Position numbers and translations under genes: made by a program. A stretch of DNA of 13,429 bases. It comes from an uncultured Eubacteriales bacterium. Lineage in GTDB: Bacteria; Bacillota; Clostridia; Oscillospirales; CAG-382. The stretch covers positions 1-13,429 of the forward strand of contig USHI01000019.1 in NCBI GenBank assembly GCA_900554405.1. The letters are read 5' to 3'. The notes below the pieces were generated by a model. The model worked only from the letters and a program-made list of their open reading frames with translations, was not told the origin of the DNA and did not search any database. Positions 6,321 through 13,023 of this stretch are shown here, one piece after another (positions within the stretch are counted from its first letter, which is position 1; each line of letters starts with the position of its first letter).

Positions 6321-8573
6321 TTATTTGTAGTTTTCTGCGAAGTCGGCTTCGTCCATGAGGTAGTTGTTGCTGTAGACATCATACATTTCGGGATTGATGG
6401 TCCAGTAGTATGCATAATCGTAAACAGCGGAGTTGAAGCCGGTAGCAAAGTTGATCGCGTTGCAGGTCGGGTTGCCGTCATAACCGCTGCCGGTATCGCG
6501 GCAATACTGACCGTAAACGCCGGGAACGAATTCGCACTGGAGATACTGGATGTACATACCGATCTTCGTAGTAGCGTTTTCGTTGCTCTGCCATGCGGTC
6601 TTGAGCTGGTCGGTAACGCTGTTGGGCTGAGTGCCGTACCAGTTGATTGCGAGAGGCATGTAGTACCAGTCGCCGATCTTCACGGTCTTGTACTTGCCGT
6701 CGACGGTAGCGAACTTGAGGTTATCGTCGGAACGGTCGTAGCCGGTGAGCTTCTTGTAGCGGACATCGTCCTTTTCAGGATCGAATGCTTCGCCGTTGAC
6801 ATTGTATACCCAGCCGTCTGCTTCGAGAACATCGATAGCATCGTCAACGCTGTATGCATACTGGTTGAGCTTTTCTTCGAGCTCGGAAGCGTTTGCCTTG
6901 TATGCGGAGTAGCCGGTGTAGTACGGGCCGTGAACGGTGGTGCCGTAACCGCCGGTGAAGGTGGTGGCAAAGTCATCACGGTTGAGGGTGTACATGACAG
7001 CCTGACGGACGGAAGTAAATGCTGTCGGGCCGAAGTCGCAGCGGAATGCGAGCTTGCCGTAGCCGGCACGGTCGTAGTGAGTTTCCTTGAAAGCGCCCTT
7101 GCTGTCTTCAACAGCCTTTACGGCAGCCTTGGTTACGTCGCCGCCGGTGATGCCTTCGATAACATCGACTTCGCCCTTAAGGAGCTGGTCGAGCTGAGTT
7201 TCTTCGACAACCTTAACGATAACGAGAGTTTCGATGGTAGCCTTGCCGCGAACGTCGCCTTCGTAATTCTTGTTGATCTTGAGGGTGACGGTCTTGGCGC
7301 CGGCATCATACTTTTCGATGGTGTACGGGCCGGAGAACGGAAGCTTGGAATTCCATTCGAGGTTAGCCTTGACAACGTTGGCAACGGTGTAGGTTTCCTT
7401 GCCGTCAACGGTCTTGGTTTCGTAGAATTTGTCGGAAAGGCCGCAGGCCTTGGTCTTTTCGTCAACGATAACGTCTGCATCGCCGAGGTAGAGAGCGAGA
7501 GGATCCGGGCTGAAGGCCGCGAGGGTGTTGAGGTAGTAGTAATCTGCGTAATCTGCAGCGTAGGTTACGGAGAAGGTGTAATCATCGAGAAGCTTGACGC
7601 CGGAGAAGTACTTGGAAACGCCTTCTTCTTCGCCGTTGGTTCCGTTATAAGCGGAGAATTCGTTGAAGCCGACCAACTGGAGGCCGGATTTACCCTTGCC
7701 GCCGATGGAGGTAAGAACTTCGTTGCTGTTTGCAAGAGTGGAAGCGATGTAGTTCTTGGCGGTGATTTCGGTGCCGTCGGTGAACTTCATGCCCTTCTTG
7801 ATCTTGATGGTGAAGGTGTAGGTGCCGTCCTCGTTCTTGCCGCCTTCGGGTTCGCCGTCAAGAGCGTTCATGTTCCAGTGATATTCGCCGGAGAAGTTGC
7901 TTTCGAGAAGGCTGTAGCCGGTGATGAGGTTCTGGACATCGAGGTCGGAGGCGCCGGGGGAAGATTTGCCCCAGCTTGCGTTACGGAACGAACCGGAAAG
8001 GTCGGTGGTGTTACCGATAACGACGTTGCTGGTTTCGCCTGCCTTAATGGTAGCGGAAACAAGAGCATCCGCAACGCCCCAGTACGGAGAGGTTTTGAGC
8101 TCTTCGATCTTGGAGTTGTAGACATCATAGTAACGGTTGGAGTAAAGCGGAACTTCGGGAACGAGCTTGTTCCATCTGAGGATGTAAAGCTTCCACCATT
8201 CGTTGAAGACATCCTCGGAGGTCTTGTAGTCGCTGCTTCCTTCGGGAACGGCGGTGTTGTAAACCATTGCCATGGAAAGGAAGTCCATACCGAGTTCGTA
8301 TTTGACCCCGTCGACGGTGGCGAAGGCGATGCCCTCGTCATTCTCTTCGACCATGTCGATGGTCACCTTGGAGCCGATGGTTTCATAAACGGAAGTGAAG
8401 TCCTCGTGCTTGGAAGGCGCGTTCACATTGGGTTCGCTGCTCGAAGCCGCCGGAGTCTGAGAAGACTGCGTGGGGGCTGCCGAAGAATTATCGGTATCCT
8501 TATTGCAGGCAACAGCCAGCGGAAGAACGACCAGAAGCGCAAGCACAAGTGCAAAGATTCTGAATCTCTTCAT
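6321..8573 (-). CDS. oppA: Peptide-binding lipoprotein OppA (SBP family 5), enlarged
   Basis: This extracellular, membrane-anchored protein captures peptides for OppBCDF. It has a lipoprotein signal peptide (MKRFRIF, a hydrophobic core, then LAVAC with C23 as the lipidated residue) and a Ser/Pro/Ala/Asn-rich tether at ~24-57. The family-5 core begins near 185-222. The hallmark block TYTFTIKIKKGMKFTDGTEI at 251-270 and the following alanine-rich helix are clear. At 750 residues it is about 150-200 longer than typical OppA. The hallmark block is displaced, and residues ~116-170, including LVPEVPLYSNRYYDVYN, resemble the segment that normally ends these proteins. The actual C-terminus stops just after the aromatic YDYAYYWTINPEMYDVYSNN stretch, where that segment would be expected. 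The ATG has GGAGGAA about eight bases upstream. The first gene of the operon, it has its own strong promoter. Confidence 0.95.
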   Translation of the reverse strand: MKRFRIFALVLALLVVLPLAVACNKDTDNSSAAPTQSSQTPAASSSEPNVNAPSKHEDFTSVYETIGSKVTIDMVEENDEGIAFATVDGVKYELGMDFLSMAMVYNTAVPEGSSDYKTSEDVFNEWWKLYILRWNKLVPEVPLYSNRYYDVYNSKIEELKTSPYWGVADALVSATIKAGETSNVVIGNTTDLSGSFRNASWGKSSPGASDLDVQNLITGYSLLESNFSGEYHWNMNALDGEPEGGKNEDGTYTFTIKIKKGMKFTDGTEITAKNYIASTLANSNEVLTSIGGKGKSGLQLVGFNEFSAYNGTNGEEEGVSKYFSGVKLLDDYTFSVTYAADYADYYYLNTLAAFSPDPLALYLGDADVIVDEKTKACGLSDKFYETKTVDGKETYTVANVVKANLEWNSKLPFSGPYTIEKYDAGAKTVTLKINKNYEGDVRGKATIETLVIVKVVEETQLDQLLKGEVDVIEGITGGDVTKAAVKAVEDSKGAFKETHYDRAGYGKLAFRCDFGPTAFTSVRQAVMYTLNRDDFATTFTGGYGTTVHGPYYTGYSAYKANASELEEKLNQYAYSVDDAIDVLEADGWVYNVNGEAFDPEKDDVRYKKLTGYDRSDDNLKFATVDGKYKTVKIGDWYYMPLAINWYGTQPNSVTDQLKTAWQSNENATTKIGMYIQYLQCEFVPGVYGQYCRDTGSGYDGNPTCNAINFATGFNSAVYDYAYYWTINPEMYDVYSNNYLMDEADFAENYK

Positions 8574-8574
8574 T

Positions 8575-8691
8575 GTAAGATTCCTCCATTAAAAAATTTA
8601 TATACAAGCGTGATTGTAACGCCGATATATCTGTTCTGACGTCAGCCGCCGCACGCGGTGCTTTTGTGCCGCAATGTGCGCCGACTCTTAC
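8575..8691 (-). promoter_or_regulatory. Possibly structured 5' leader of oppA
   Basis: The mRNA should start near 8694, giving a leader of about 120 nt. Its first bases (GTAAGAGTC, minus 8691-8683) can pair 8 of 9 with GAATCTTAC (8583-8575), which lies between the Shine-Dalgarno site and the oppA ATG. Between them, GTCGGC/GCTGAC (8685-8680 with 8646-8641), GCAC/GTGC and GCGG/CCGC can form a nested hairpin. The outer pairing shares three bases with this hairpin, so the two partly compete. No known riboswitch class is recognised. The pairings were found by eye and may be chance. Confidence 0.25.
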
Positions 8692-8700
8692 TTTTCGGGT

Positions 8701-8729
8701 ATTATAACACATAAATATGCACCTGTCAA
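8701..8729 (-). promoter_or_regulatory. Consensus sigma-A type promoter of the opp operon
   Basis: On the minus strand, TTGACA (8729-8724) and TATAAT (8706-8701) are separated by exactly 17 bp (8707-8723). This is a perfect match to the housekeeping consensus in both boxes. Transcription should begin near 8694. The spacer contains AATATGCACC (plus-strand reading), which recurs inverted at 8791-8800, suggesting a regulator could act here. Confidence 0.88.
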
Positions 8730-8800
8730 TACCGTTTATTCAGAAAACCTTGTATTTTTAAGCCCGACAAGCCGAAAAATCGGTGCAACCGGTGCATATT
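8714..8800. repeat. Inverted 10-bp repeat and extra GGTGCA copy around the opp promoter
   Basis: AATATGCACC at 8714-8723, inside the opp promoter spacer, is exactly repeated in inverted form as GGTGCATATT at 8791-8800, 77 bp centre to centre. A further GGTGCA is at 8782-8787, nine bases from the one at 8791-8796. This is a plausible operator arrangement, with one site in the promoter and one or two upstream; no regulator can be named. Confidence 0.4.
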
Positions 8801-8836
8801 ATACATCCAAAATGAATACACGCGGCATACAGAGGC

Positions 8837-8855
8837 AGAAAAGCGCCTGCGGCGC
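8837..8855 (-). terminator. Weak terminator-like hairpin downstream of the orphan promoter
   Basis: GCGCC and GGCGC (8851-8855 with 8843-8847) form a 5-bp GC stem with a 3-nt loop, followed on the minus strand by TTTTCT. If active it would end a transcript of about 95 nt from the promoter at 8939-8967. The stem is short, so confidence is low. Confidence 0.25.
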
Positions 8856-8938
8856 GGTGTTATGTAATCGCCGGAAAAGCGTGATTTTACAACCGGTTTC
8901 GGGGGATGCGGGCGCTTTCATATGCTTATCTGTCGTGA

Positions 8939-8967
8939 ATTATAGCATACAGCAGGCTGTATTTCAA
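8939..8967 (-). promoter_or_regulatory. Second minus-strand promoter with a dyad between -35 and -10
   Basis: TTGAAA (8967-8962) and TATAAT (8944-8939) are spaced by 17 bp. The spacer contains a perfect inverted repeat ATACAGC-AG-GCTGTAT (8947-8962), in the position of an operator that would block RNA polymerase. The next gene downstream on this strand is oppA, over 350 bp away and with its own promoter. The transcript is therefore either a long alternative opp leader or a short untranslated RNA. Confidence 0.6.
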
Positions 8968-9183
8968 TATGAATTTTTCGATTTTTGAAATTTCAACACT
9001 TGCAACAATTAAAAGCCCCGTTTTTTTAGGTACGTTGTGCAAATGTAAGGCAGGGCGCTTTTCGGCGCAGAACCCGCCGGGAACGGGGTTTTTTCGCCGT
9101 TTTGCGGCGCGGCGGCGCAGCGGAAGCGAAAACGTTTTTGCAAGACAAAGCAAAAAAATCCCAAAAATGCGGGAGGCTCCGGC

Positions 9184-9220
9184 AAAGAAAAACGGCCTCC
9201 GTCTTTTCGGGCGGAAGCCG
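9184..9220 (-). terminator. Terminator after the 29-residue peptide gene, possibly bidirectional
   Basis: On the minus strand CGGCTTCCG (9220-9212) pairs with CGGAGGCCG (9201-9193), including one T-G wobble, and is followed by TTTTTCTTT. In the plus direction the stem has one C/A mismatch and is followed by CTTTTGTTTT. The minus orientation fits better and closes the 9287-10309 gene pair. Confidence 0.7.
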
Positions 9221-9286
9221 CTTTTGTTTTATCGTACCGTATTTCACTGCCCGTGCTTTCTACATACCGTTACGAAAAAGCTTTTA

Positions 9287-9376
9287 TCAGCCGCAGCAGC
9301 AGCAGACAATTACTATCGCGATAAGAATGATGATCCAGCAGTTATTGTTGCCGAAGAACGAATCAAAGCAGCCCAT
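9287..9376 (-). CDS. 29-residue cysteine-tailed membrane peptide
   Basis: The open frame encodes a 29-residue peptide: MGCFDSFFGNNNCW, then the hydrophobic helix IIILIAIVIV, then CCCCG and TGA. GGGAGG at 9384-9389 sits seven bases before the ATG, an ideal site. The gene lies 51 bp after the SGNH hydrolase stop codon and before a good terminator, which supports a real translated gene that is co-transcribed. The layout (short Asn/Gly/aromatic head, one very hydrophobic segment, Cys-rich end) resembles small unnamed peptides seen in many Clostridia and loosely the YjcZ-like sporulation peptides, although I cannot assign a family. Cysteines at 3, 13 and 25-28 could be lipidated, cross-linked or metal-binding; this is speculation. 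Confidence 0.7.
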   Translation of the reverse strand: MGCFDSFFGNNNCWIIILIAIVIVCCCCG

Positions 9377-9427
9377 TGCACAGCCTCCCTTCACTAATGG
9401 CAGAATATGCCTTCGGGGGCGGAAATG

Positions 9428-10309
9428 TTAATTGCCTTTTTTGAGATCGTAGGTTCCGAGCACGGCGCGCTTTATATATAGGTAGTCGTTTGCATCGACC
9501 TTGCCGTTTCCGTCCGCATCGGCGCGGGCAAGCGCATCCGCCGGAAGATCGGCGGTGCCGAGCACGGCACGCTTTGTATAAAGATAATCGTTGGCGGTGA
9601 GCTTCATGTCAAGATCGATATCGCCGAGCAGGAGCAGCGAAAGCGACTTCCGGACGGTTTCGGCATAAAGCTTATAGCCCGCATCCGTGGGATGAACGCC
9701 ATCCGAAAGAAGAGACGCGTAATTCGGCTTTGCCGAAAATGCGGCGTTTATATCGCAGCAGAGCACCCTTCTTTCCGCGGCGACCTCCCGCGCGGCGGCG
9801 GCATAGATCGCGACAAGCCCGTTGGGCCCGCCGTAGGGCTTGAACGGTTCCTCGTCGTGGCGGGTGAGGTATTTAACGTCATCCACGGGCGGCGGGGTCA
9901 TAACGATGACCTGCGCACCGGCGGCACGACATTCGTCGATATACTTCCCCAGAAGCTCGCGGTATTTTTCGAGCGGGGTATATTTATCCATGTCTATCGC
10001 CGCATCGTTCGTGCCGAAGGCGATAAAGACGATCTCCGGCTTTGCGGCAAGCACGTTTTTGAACCGCGGAAGGGCGGTGCGTGTGCTGTCCCCGCCGACA
10101 CCCATGTTCACCGTATTTGCGCCCGTTGCGGTGCGGAGGAAGGATTCCCACTTTCCGGCGGCGGTTATACTGTCGCCGAAAGCGACGATTTTTATATCGG
10201 ATATACTGCGCACACCGGCGGCGGGCGCGGCATCCGCGCCGAACGCGCAAAGCGAAGCGCCTATGCAGAACATTGCCGAAGCGAAAACGGCAGCGAGCCT
10301 TTTTTTCAT
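9428..10309 (-). CDS. Secreted SGNH/GDSL hydrolase with C-terminal dockerin
   Basis: This is probably an extracellular esterase or deacetylase acting on plant or host polysaccharide. The 293 residues begin with a Sec signal peptide (MKKR, hydrophobic to ~22, likely cleavage around 24-30). SGNH blocks follow in order: I, FGDSIT with nucleophile S47; II, MGVGGDS with G73; III, GTND with N101; V, DGVHP with D203 and H206. Residues ~229-285 (about 9455-9625) are a type I dockerin with two calcium-loop repeats, DIDLDMKLTAND and DADGNGKVDAND, each followed by Y-L-Y-x-K-R-A-V-L-G. Dockerins anchor enzymes to cohesins in cellulosomes or on the cell surface. No cohesin is visible in this window. The start is ATG with GGGAG nine bases upstream. 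Esterase substrate cannot be told from sequence; carbohydrate esterase families 2, 3 or 12-like are possible. Confidence 0.92.
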   Translation of the reverse strand: MKKRLAAVFASAMFCIGASLCAFGADAAPAAGVRSISDIKIVAFGDSITAAGKWESFLRTATGANTVNMGVGGDSTRTALPRFKNVLAAKPEIVFIAFGTNDAAIDMDKYTPLEKYRELLGKYIDECRAAGAQVIVMTPPPVDDVKYLTRHDEEPFKPYGGPNGLVAIYAAAAREVAAERRVLCCDINAAFSAKPNYASLLSDGVHPTDAGYKLYAETVRKSLSLLLLGDIDLDMKLTANDYLYTKRAVLGTADLPADALARADADGNGKVDANDYLYIKRAVLGTYDLKKGN

Positions 10310-10342
10310 AACAAAACTCCCGGTTGATCGTTATTTTTCTTT

Positions 10343-10371
10343 ATTATAATGCCCCGCGTCGGAGAGTGCAA
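10343..10371 (-). promoter_or_regulatory. Promoter of the dockerin-hydrolase gene
   Basis: A perfect TATAAT (10348-10343) is preceded at 17 bp by TTGCAC (10371-10366), which matches only TTG of the -35 consensus. The start would be near 10336, giving a leader of about 27 nt. The poor -35 box suggests either low basal activity or dependence on an activator. Confidence 0.6.
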
Positions 10372-10402
10372 TGCTTTTTCCGTGTTCTTTGCGCAAAAAC
10401 TA

Positions 10403-10431
10403 TTGAAAACCGACTTTGAAAATGCTATTCT
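10403..10431 (+). promoter_or_regulatory. Promoter of the DUF4434-FAD-mnmA operon
   Basis: TTGAAA (10403-10408) and TATTCT (10426-10431) are 17 bp apart, matching 5 and 4 of 6 consensus bases. The transcript would begin near 10438, about 33 nt before the ATG. It is divergent from the promoter at 10343-10371, with 31 bp between the two -35 boxes, so a shared regulator is possible. Confidence 0.55.
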
Positions 10432-10470
10432 GTACCAAAGTAATAAATACGAAACGGAGATACGACCGAT

Positions 10471-11436
10471 ATGCTTAAACCGATCCGCGGTACATGGTTT
10501 GAATTCACGCACCACAACAAGCCCGAGGGCAAATACTGGAACCCGATCTGCCGCACCTTTTCCGACGATCAGTGGGAGGTAAAGGTAGACGAGATAGCCT
10601 CACTCGGAATGAAGTACATCGTGCTGCTCTGCACCTCCCTTGTTTACGAGGATTCCTGCGAAAGCTATTTCAAGACCGACATTTACCCCTTTGCCGACAT
10701 TGCCGCCAAGGACCCGATGGGGGCGCTTCTGCGCGCGGCGGAGCGCAACGGCATAAAGGTGTTCGTATCCTGCGGCTATTACGGCCCCTGGACACACACC
10801 GAGGAAAACATGACATCGCCCGAGGTTCAGAAAAAAGCCTTCCGTGCAATGGAGCAGCTTTATGCTCAGTACGGGCATTATAAATCCTTTTACGGCTGGT
10901 ATCTGCCGGACGAGCTCGGCATATGGCCCTACTACACCGAAGGCTTTATAAAATACGTAAACGATTATTCCGCTTTCGGCAGGACTCTGAACGGCGATCT
11001 GAAAATGCTTATCGCCCCCTACGGAACGAACCACCTGAATGCCGACGACAAATTCGTCGCCCAGCTCGAATCGCTCGACTGCGACGTTATCGCTTATCAG
11101 GACGAGGTCGGTGTCCGCAAATCCACCCCGGATCAGACCCCGAAATATTACGAGGCTCTCCGCCGCGCCCACGACAAGGCGGGCAGAGCGGCGCTCTGGG
11201 CGGATATGGAGGTCTTTGAGTTCGAGGGCGACGTTTACCGCAGCGCGCTTCTTCCGGCGGATCCGGAACGTGTAAAGCGCCAGATCGAAAGCATTTCGCC
11301 CTATGTCGATGAAATACTCATTTACGAATACCAGGGCATGATGAACCGCCCCGGCACGACAGCCTTCTGCGGTCACCCGGATTCCATCGCGCTCTACAAC
11401 GGCTATAAAAAGCTGTATGACGAGATAACGAAGTGA
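10471..11436 (+). CDS. DUF4434-like TIM-barrel protein, putative glycosidase
   Basis: A 321-residue protein without signal peptide or membrane segment, so probably cytoplasmic. The beta-alpha pattern and motifs (GTWFEF near 7-12, SLGMKYIVL at 44-52, VFVSCGYYG at 97-105, GWYLPDELG at 142-150, MLIAPYG at 179-185, WADMEVFE at 243-250, IYEYQGMMNRPG at 284-295) fit the DUF4434 group of glycoside-hydrolase-like TIM barrels. Acidic residues at strand ends (D147/E148, E247, E286) are candidate catalytic groups. No activity is established for most of this group, so the function is left open. The start is ATG with GGAG 11 bases upstream and its own promoter. The last bases overlap the next gene (GTGA). 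Being co-transcribed with an oxidoreductase and mnmA, its link to carbohydrate use is not supported by context. Confidence 0.8.
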   Translation: MLKPIRGTWFEFTHHNKPEGKYWNPICRTFSDDQWEVKVDEIASLGMKYIVLLCTSLVYEDSCESYFKTDIYPFADIAAKDPMGALLRAAERNGIKVFVSCGYYGPWTHTEENMTSPEVQKKAFRAMEQLYAQYGHYKSFYGWYLPDELGIWPYYTEGFIKYVNDYSAFGRTLNGDLKMLIAPYGTNHLNADDKFVAQLESLDCDVIAYQDEVGVRKSTPDQTPKYYEALRRAHDKAGRAALWADMEVFEFEGDVYRSALLPADPERVKRQIESISPYVDEILIYEYQGMMNRPGTTAFCGHPDSIALYNGYKKLYDEITK

Positions 11437-13001
11437 TAAGATTAACGATCAAGCGGTCCCCGTCAGAGGACCGCTTTCCCTTGGAAAAGCGCCTTTCCGA
11501 AATGCTTTCGCTGCCTGTCGGCGGCTTTGAATACGAGCTTCGCCGCAAATCGCTGGATGCCCGCAAGGGCATCGCGAAATATGTGCTGACGGTGGATGTT
11601 TCGGTACGCGGTGACGAAAAACGCATTGCTGCGCGCTGCGGCGGCGAAATTGTCGCGCGCGAATCCGAATATGCCTTCCCCGCGCCCGCGCGTGTACCGG
11701 GTGCGCTGCGCCCGATCGTGATCGGGTTCGGCCCTGCGGGGATGTTCTCCGCGCTCATGCTCGCACGATCCGGCTTCCGTCCGCTCGTTCTGGAACGCGG
11801 CAAGGCTGTTGCCGAACGCGCCGCAGATGTGAAAGCCTTCTTCCGCGGCGGGGAGCTGAACGCCGAATCCAACATTCAGTTCGGCGAAGGCGGCGCGGGC
11901 GCCTTTTCGGACGGCAAGCTCAACACGCTCGTAAAGGAAAAGGGGGTGCGCGGAAGGCTTGTCCTGCGCGAGCTTGTCGCCGCGGGCGCGCCGGAGGAGA
12001 TACTTTATCTTTCCCACCCGCATATCGGCACCGACCTTTTGCGCGGAGTTGTCGAAAACATCCGCAAAAAAATAATCTCGCTCGGCGGCGAGGTACGGTT
12101 CGGCACCCGGGTGGAGGATTTTTGCGCCGAAAACGGGCATATTGCCGGGGTCGTGGCAAACGGAAGCGTTATCCCGGCGGACACGGTATTCCTTGCCGCG
12201 GGGCAATCCTCGCGCCAGACGCTCGAAGCGCTTTATTCCGCGGGTGCAAATCTGGAGCGCAAGCCGTTTTCCATGGGATTCCGTATAGAGCACCCGCAAT
12301 CGTCGGTAAACGCCGCGCAGTACGGCGGGGCGGAAAGCCCGTTCCTTCCGCCGGCAGAATACAAGCTTTTCACCCACTGCTCCACGGGCAGAACCGTATA
12401 CAGCTTTTGTATGTGCCCCGGCGGGCAGGTAGTCGCAGCGGCGAGCGAGCAGGGCAGGCTTGTCACAAACGGGATGAGCTTCCACGCGCGCGACGGGCGT
12501 AACGCCAACAGCGCCCTGCTGTGTGAAATACTCCCGCAGGATATAACCGGGCAGGGCGTATTTGCCGGCTTTGATTACCGCGCACGGCTGGAGGAGCGCG
12601 CGTTTGAGATGGGCGGAGGCGGTTTTATCGCCCCGGCACAGACAGCGGGCGGGTTTTTGTGCGGCACACAGGCAGAGCCGTGCGTTGCACCGACATACCC
12701 GCGCGGAGTCAGGTACACCGATCTCGCGGTGCTTTTCACCCCCGAAATAACCGCTTCGCTGCGGGAGGGCATTGCCGATTTCGGCAAAAGGCTTGCCGGT
12801 TTTGATGCACCCGGTGCGGTATTGACGGCTGTCGAAAGCCGGACAAGCTCGCCGGTGCGCGTTATCCGCGGCGAGGACCGCCAGAGCAATCTGCGCGGGC
12901 TTTACCCGCTGGGCGAGGGCGCGGGATACGCCGGCGGAATAGTTTCCGCGGCGATCGACGGGATCAAAAGCGCGGAGGAATATGTTCTTACGCCGCAGTA
13001 A
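11433..13001 (+). CDS. FAD-dependent oxidoreductase (COG2509-type)
   Basis: A 522-residue flavoprotein of the uncharacterised FAD-dependent dehydrogenase group, with full family length. Residues 1-~88 are the N-terminal domain typical of the group (starting MIRLTIK). The Rossmann dinucleotide-binding motif is VIGFGPAG at 96-103, followed by the adenosine-ribose-binding E121. GEGGAGAFSDGKL at 151-163 is a strongly conserved block, and the C-terminal GLYPLGEGAGYAGGI is the second FAD contact. No membrane segments are seen. The start is GTG at 11433-11435, overlapping the TGA of the upstream gene. There is no good Shine-Dalgarno, which suggests translational coupling. The GTG is chosen because the N-terminus then matches the family. 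mnmA follows after 22 bp. The substrate is unknown. Confidence 0.92.
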   Translation: MIRLTIKRSPSEDRFPLEKRLSEMLSLPVGGFEYELRRKSLDARKGIAKYVLTVDVSVRGDEKRIAARCGGEIVARESEYAFPAPARVPGALRPIVIGFGPAGMFSALMLARSGFRPLVLERGKAVAERAADVKAFFRGGELNAESNIQFGEGGAGAFSDGKLNTLVKEKGVRGRLVLRELVAAGAPEEILYLSHPHIGTDLLRGVVENIRKKIISLGGEVRFGTRVEDFCAENGHIAGVVANGSVIPADTVFLAAGQSSRQTLEALYSAGANLERKPFSMGFRIEHPQSSVNAAQYGGAESPFLPPAEYKLFTHCSTGRTVYSFCMCPGGQVVAAASEQGRLVTNGMSFHARDGRNANSALLCEILPQDITGQGVFAGFDYRARLEERAFEMGGGGFIAPAQTAGGFLCGTQAEPCVAPTYPRGVRYTDLAVLFTPEITASLREGIADFGKRLAGFDAPGAVLTAVESRTSSPVRVIRGEDRQSNLRGLYPLGEGAGYAGGIVSAAIDGIKSAEEYVLTPQ

Positions 13002-13023
13002 CGGCGGCGGGAGGTTTTTGTTT

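Larger units (their letters stand above)
8730..9183. other. Intergenic region without a convincing gene
   Basis: About 450 bp lie between the opp promoter and the terminator of the small peptide gene. No frame here has both a Shine-Dalgarno site and protein-like composition. Contents seen: a minus-strand promoter with an internal dyad (8939-8967), a 12-bp palindrome TTGAAATTTCAA at 8985-8996 just upstream of it, and a short GC hairpin with T-run at 8837-8855 (minus). There is also a plus-facing hairpin with six T (AACCCG at 9071-9076, CGGGGTT at 9084-9090) and a weak minus-facing 4-bp stem with seven T (9152-9174). A short non-coding RNA could be made here, but none is recognised. Confidence 0.5.

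Noticed and set aside
6930..8639. Plus-strand open frame of about 569 codons opposite oppA
   Set aside because: Gly/Val-rich shadow caused by biased codon use in a highly expressed gene; no start signal.
8799..8921. 40-codon minus-strand frame downstream of the orphan promoter, a possible leader peptide
   Set aside because: There is no Shine-Dalgarno site before its ATG and the composition is not protein-like; a non-coding transcript is at least as likely.
9290..9303. GCA/TGC triplet repeat considered as a microsatellite
   Set aside because: It has only about four units and is explained by the four Cys codons of the small peptide.
8969..9397. 142-codon plus-strand frame across the intergenic region
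   Set aside because: It crosses terminator hairpins and lies antisense to the small peptide gene; Arg/Ala/Lys-rich translation looks random.
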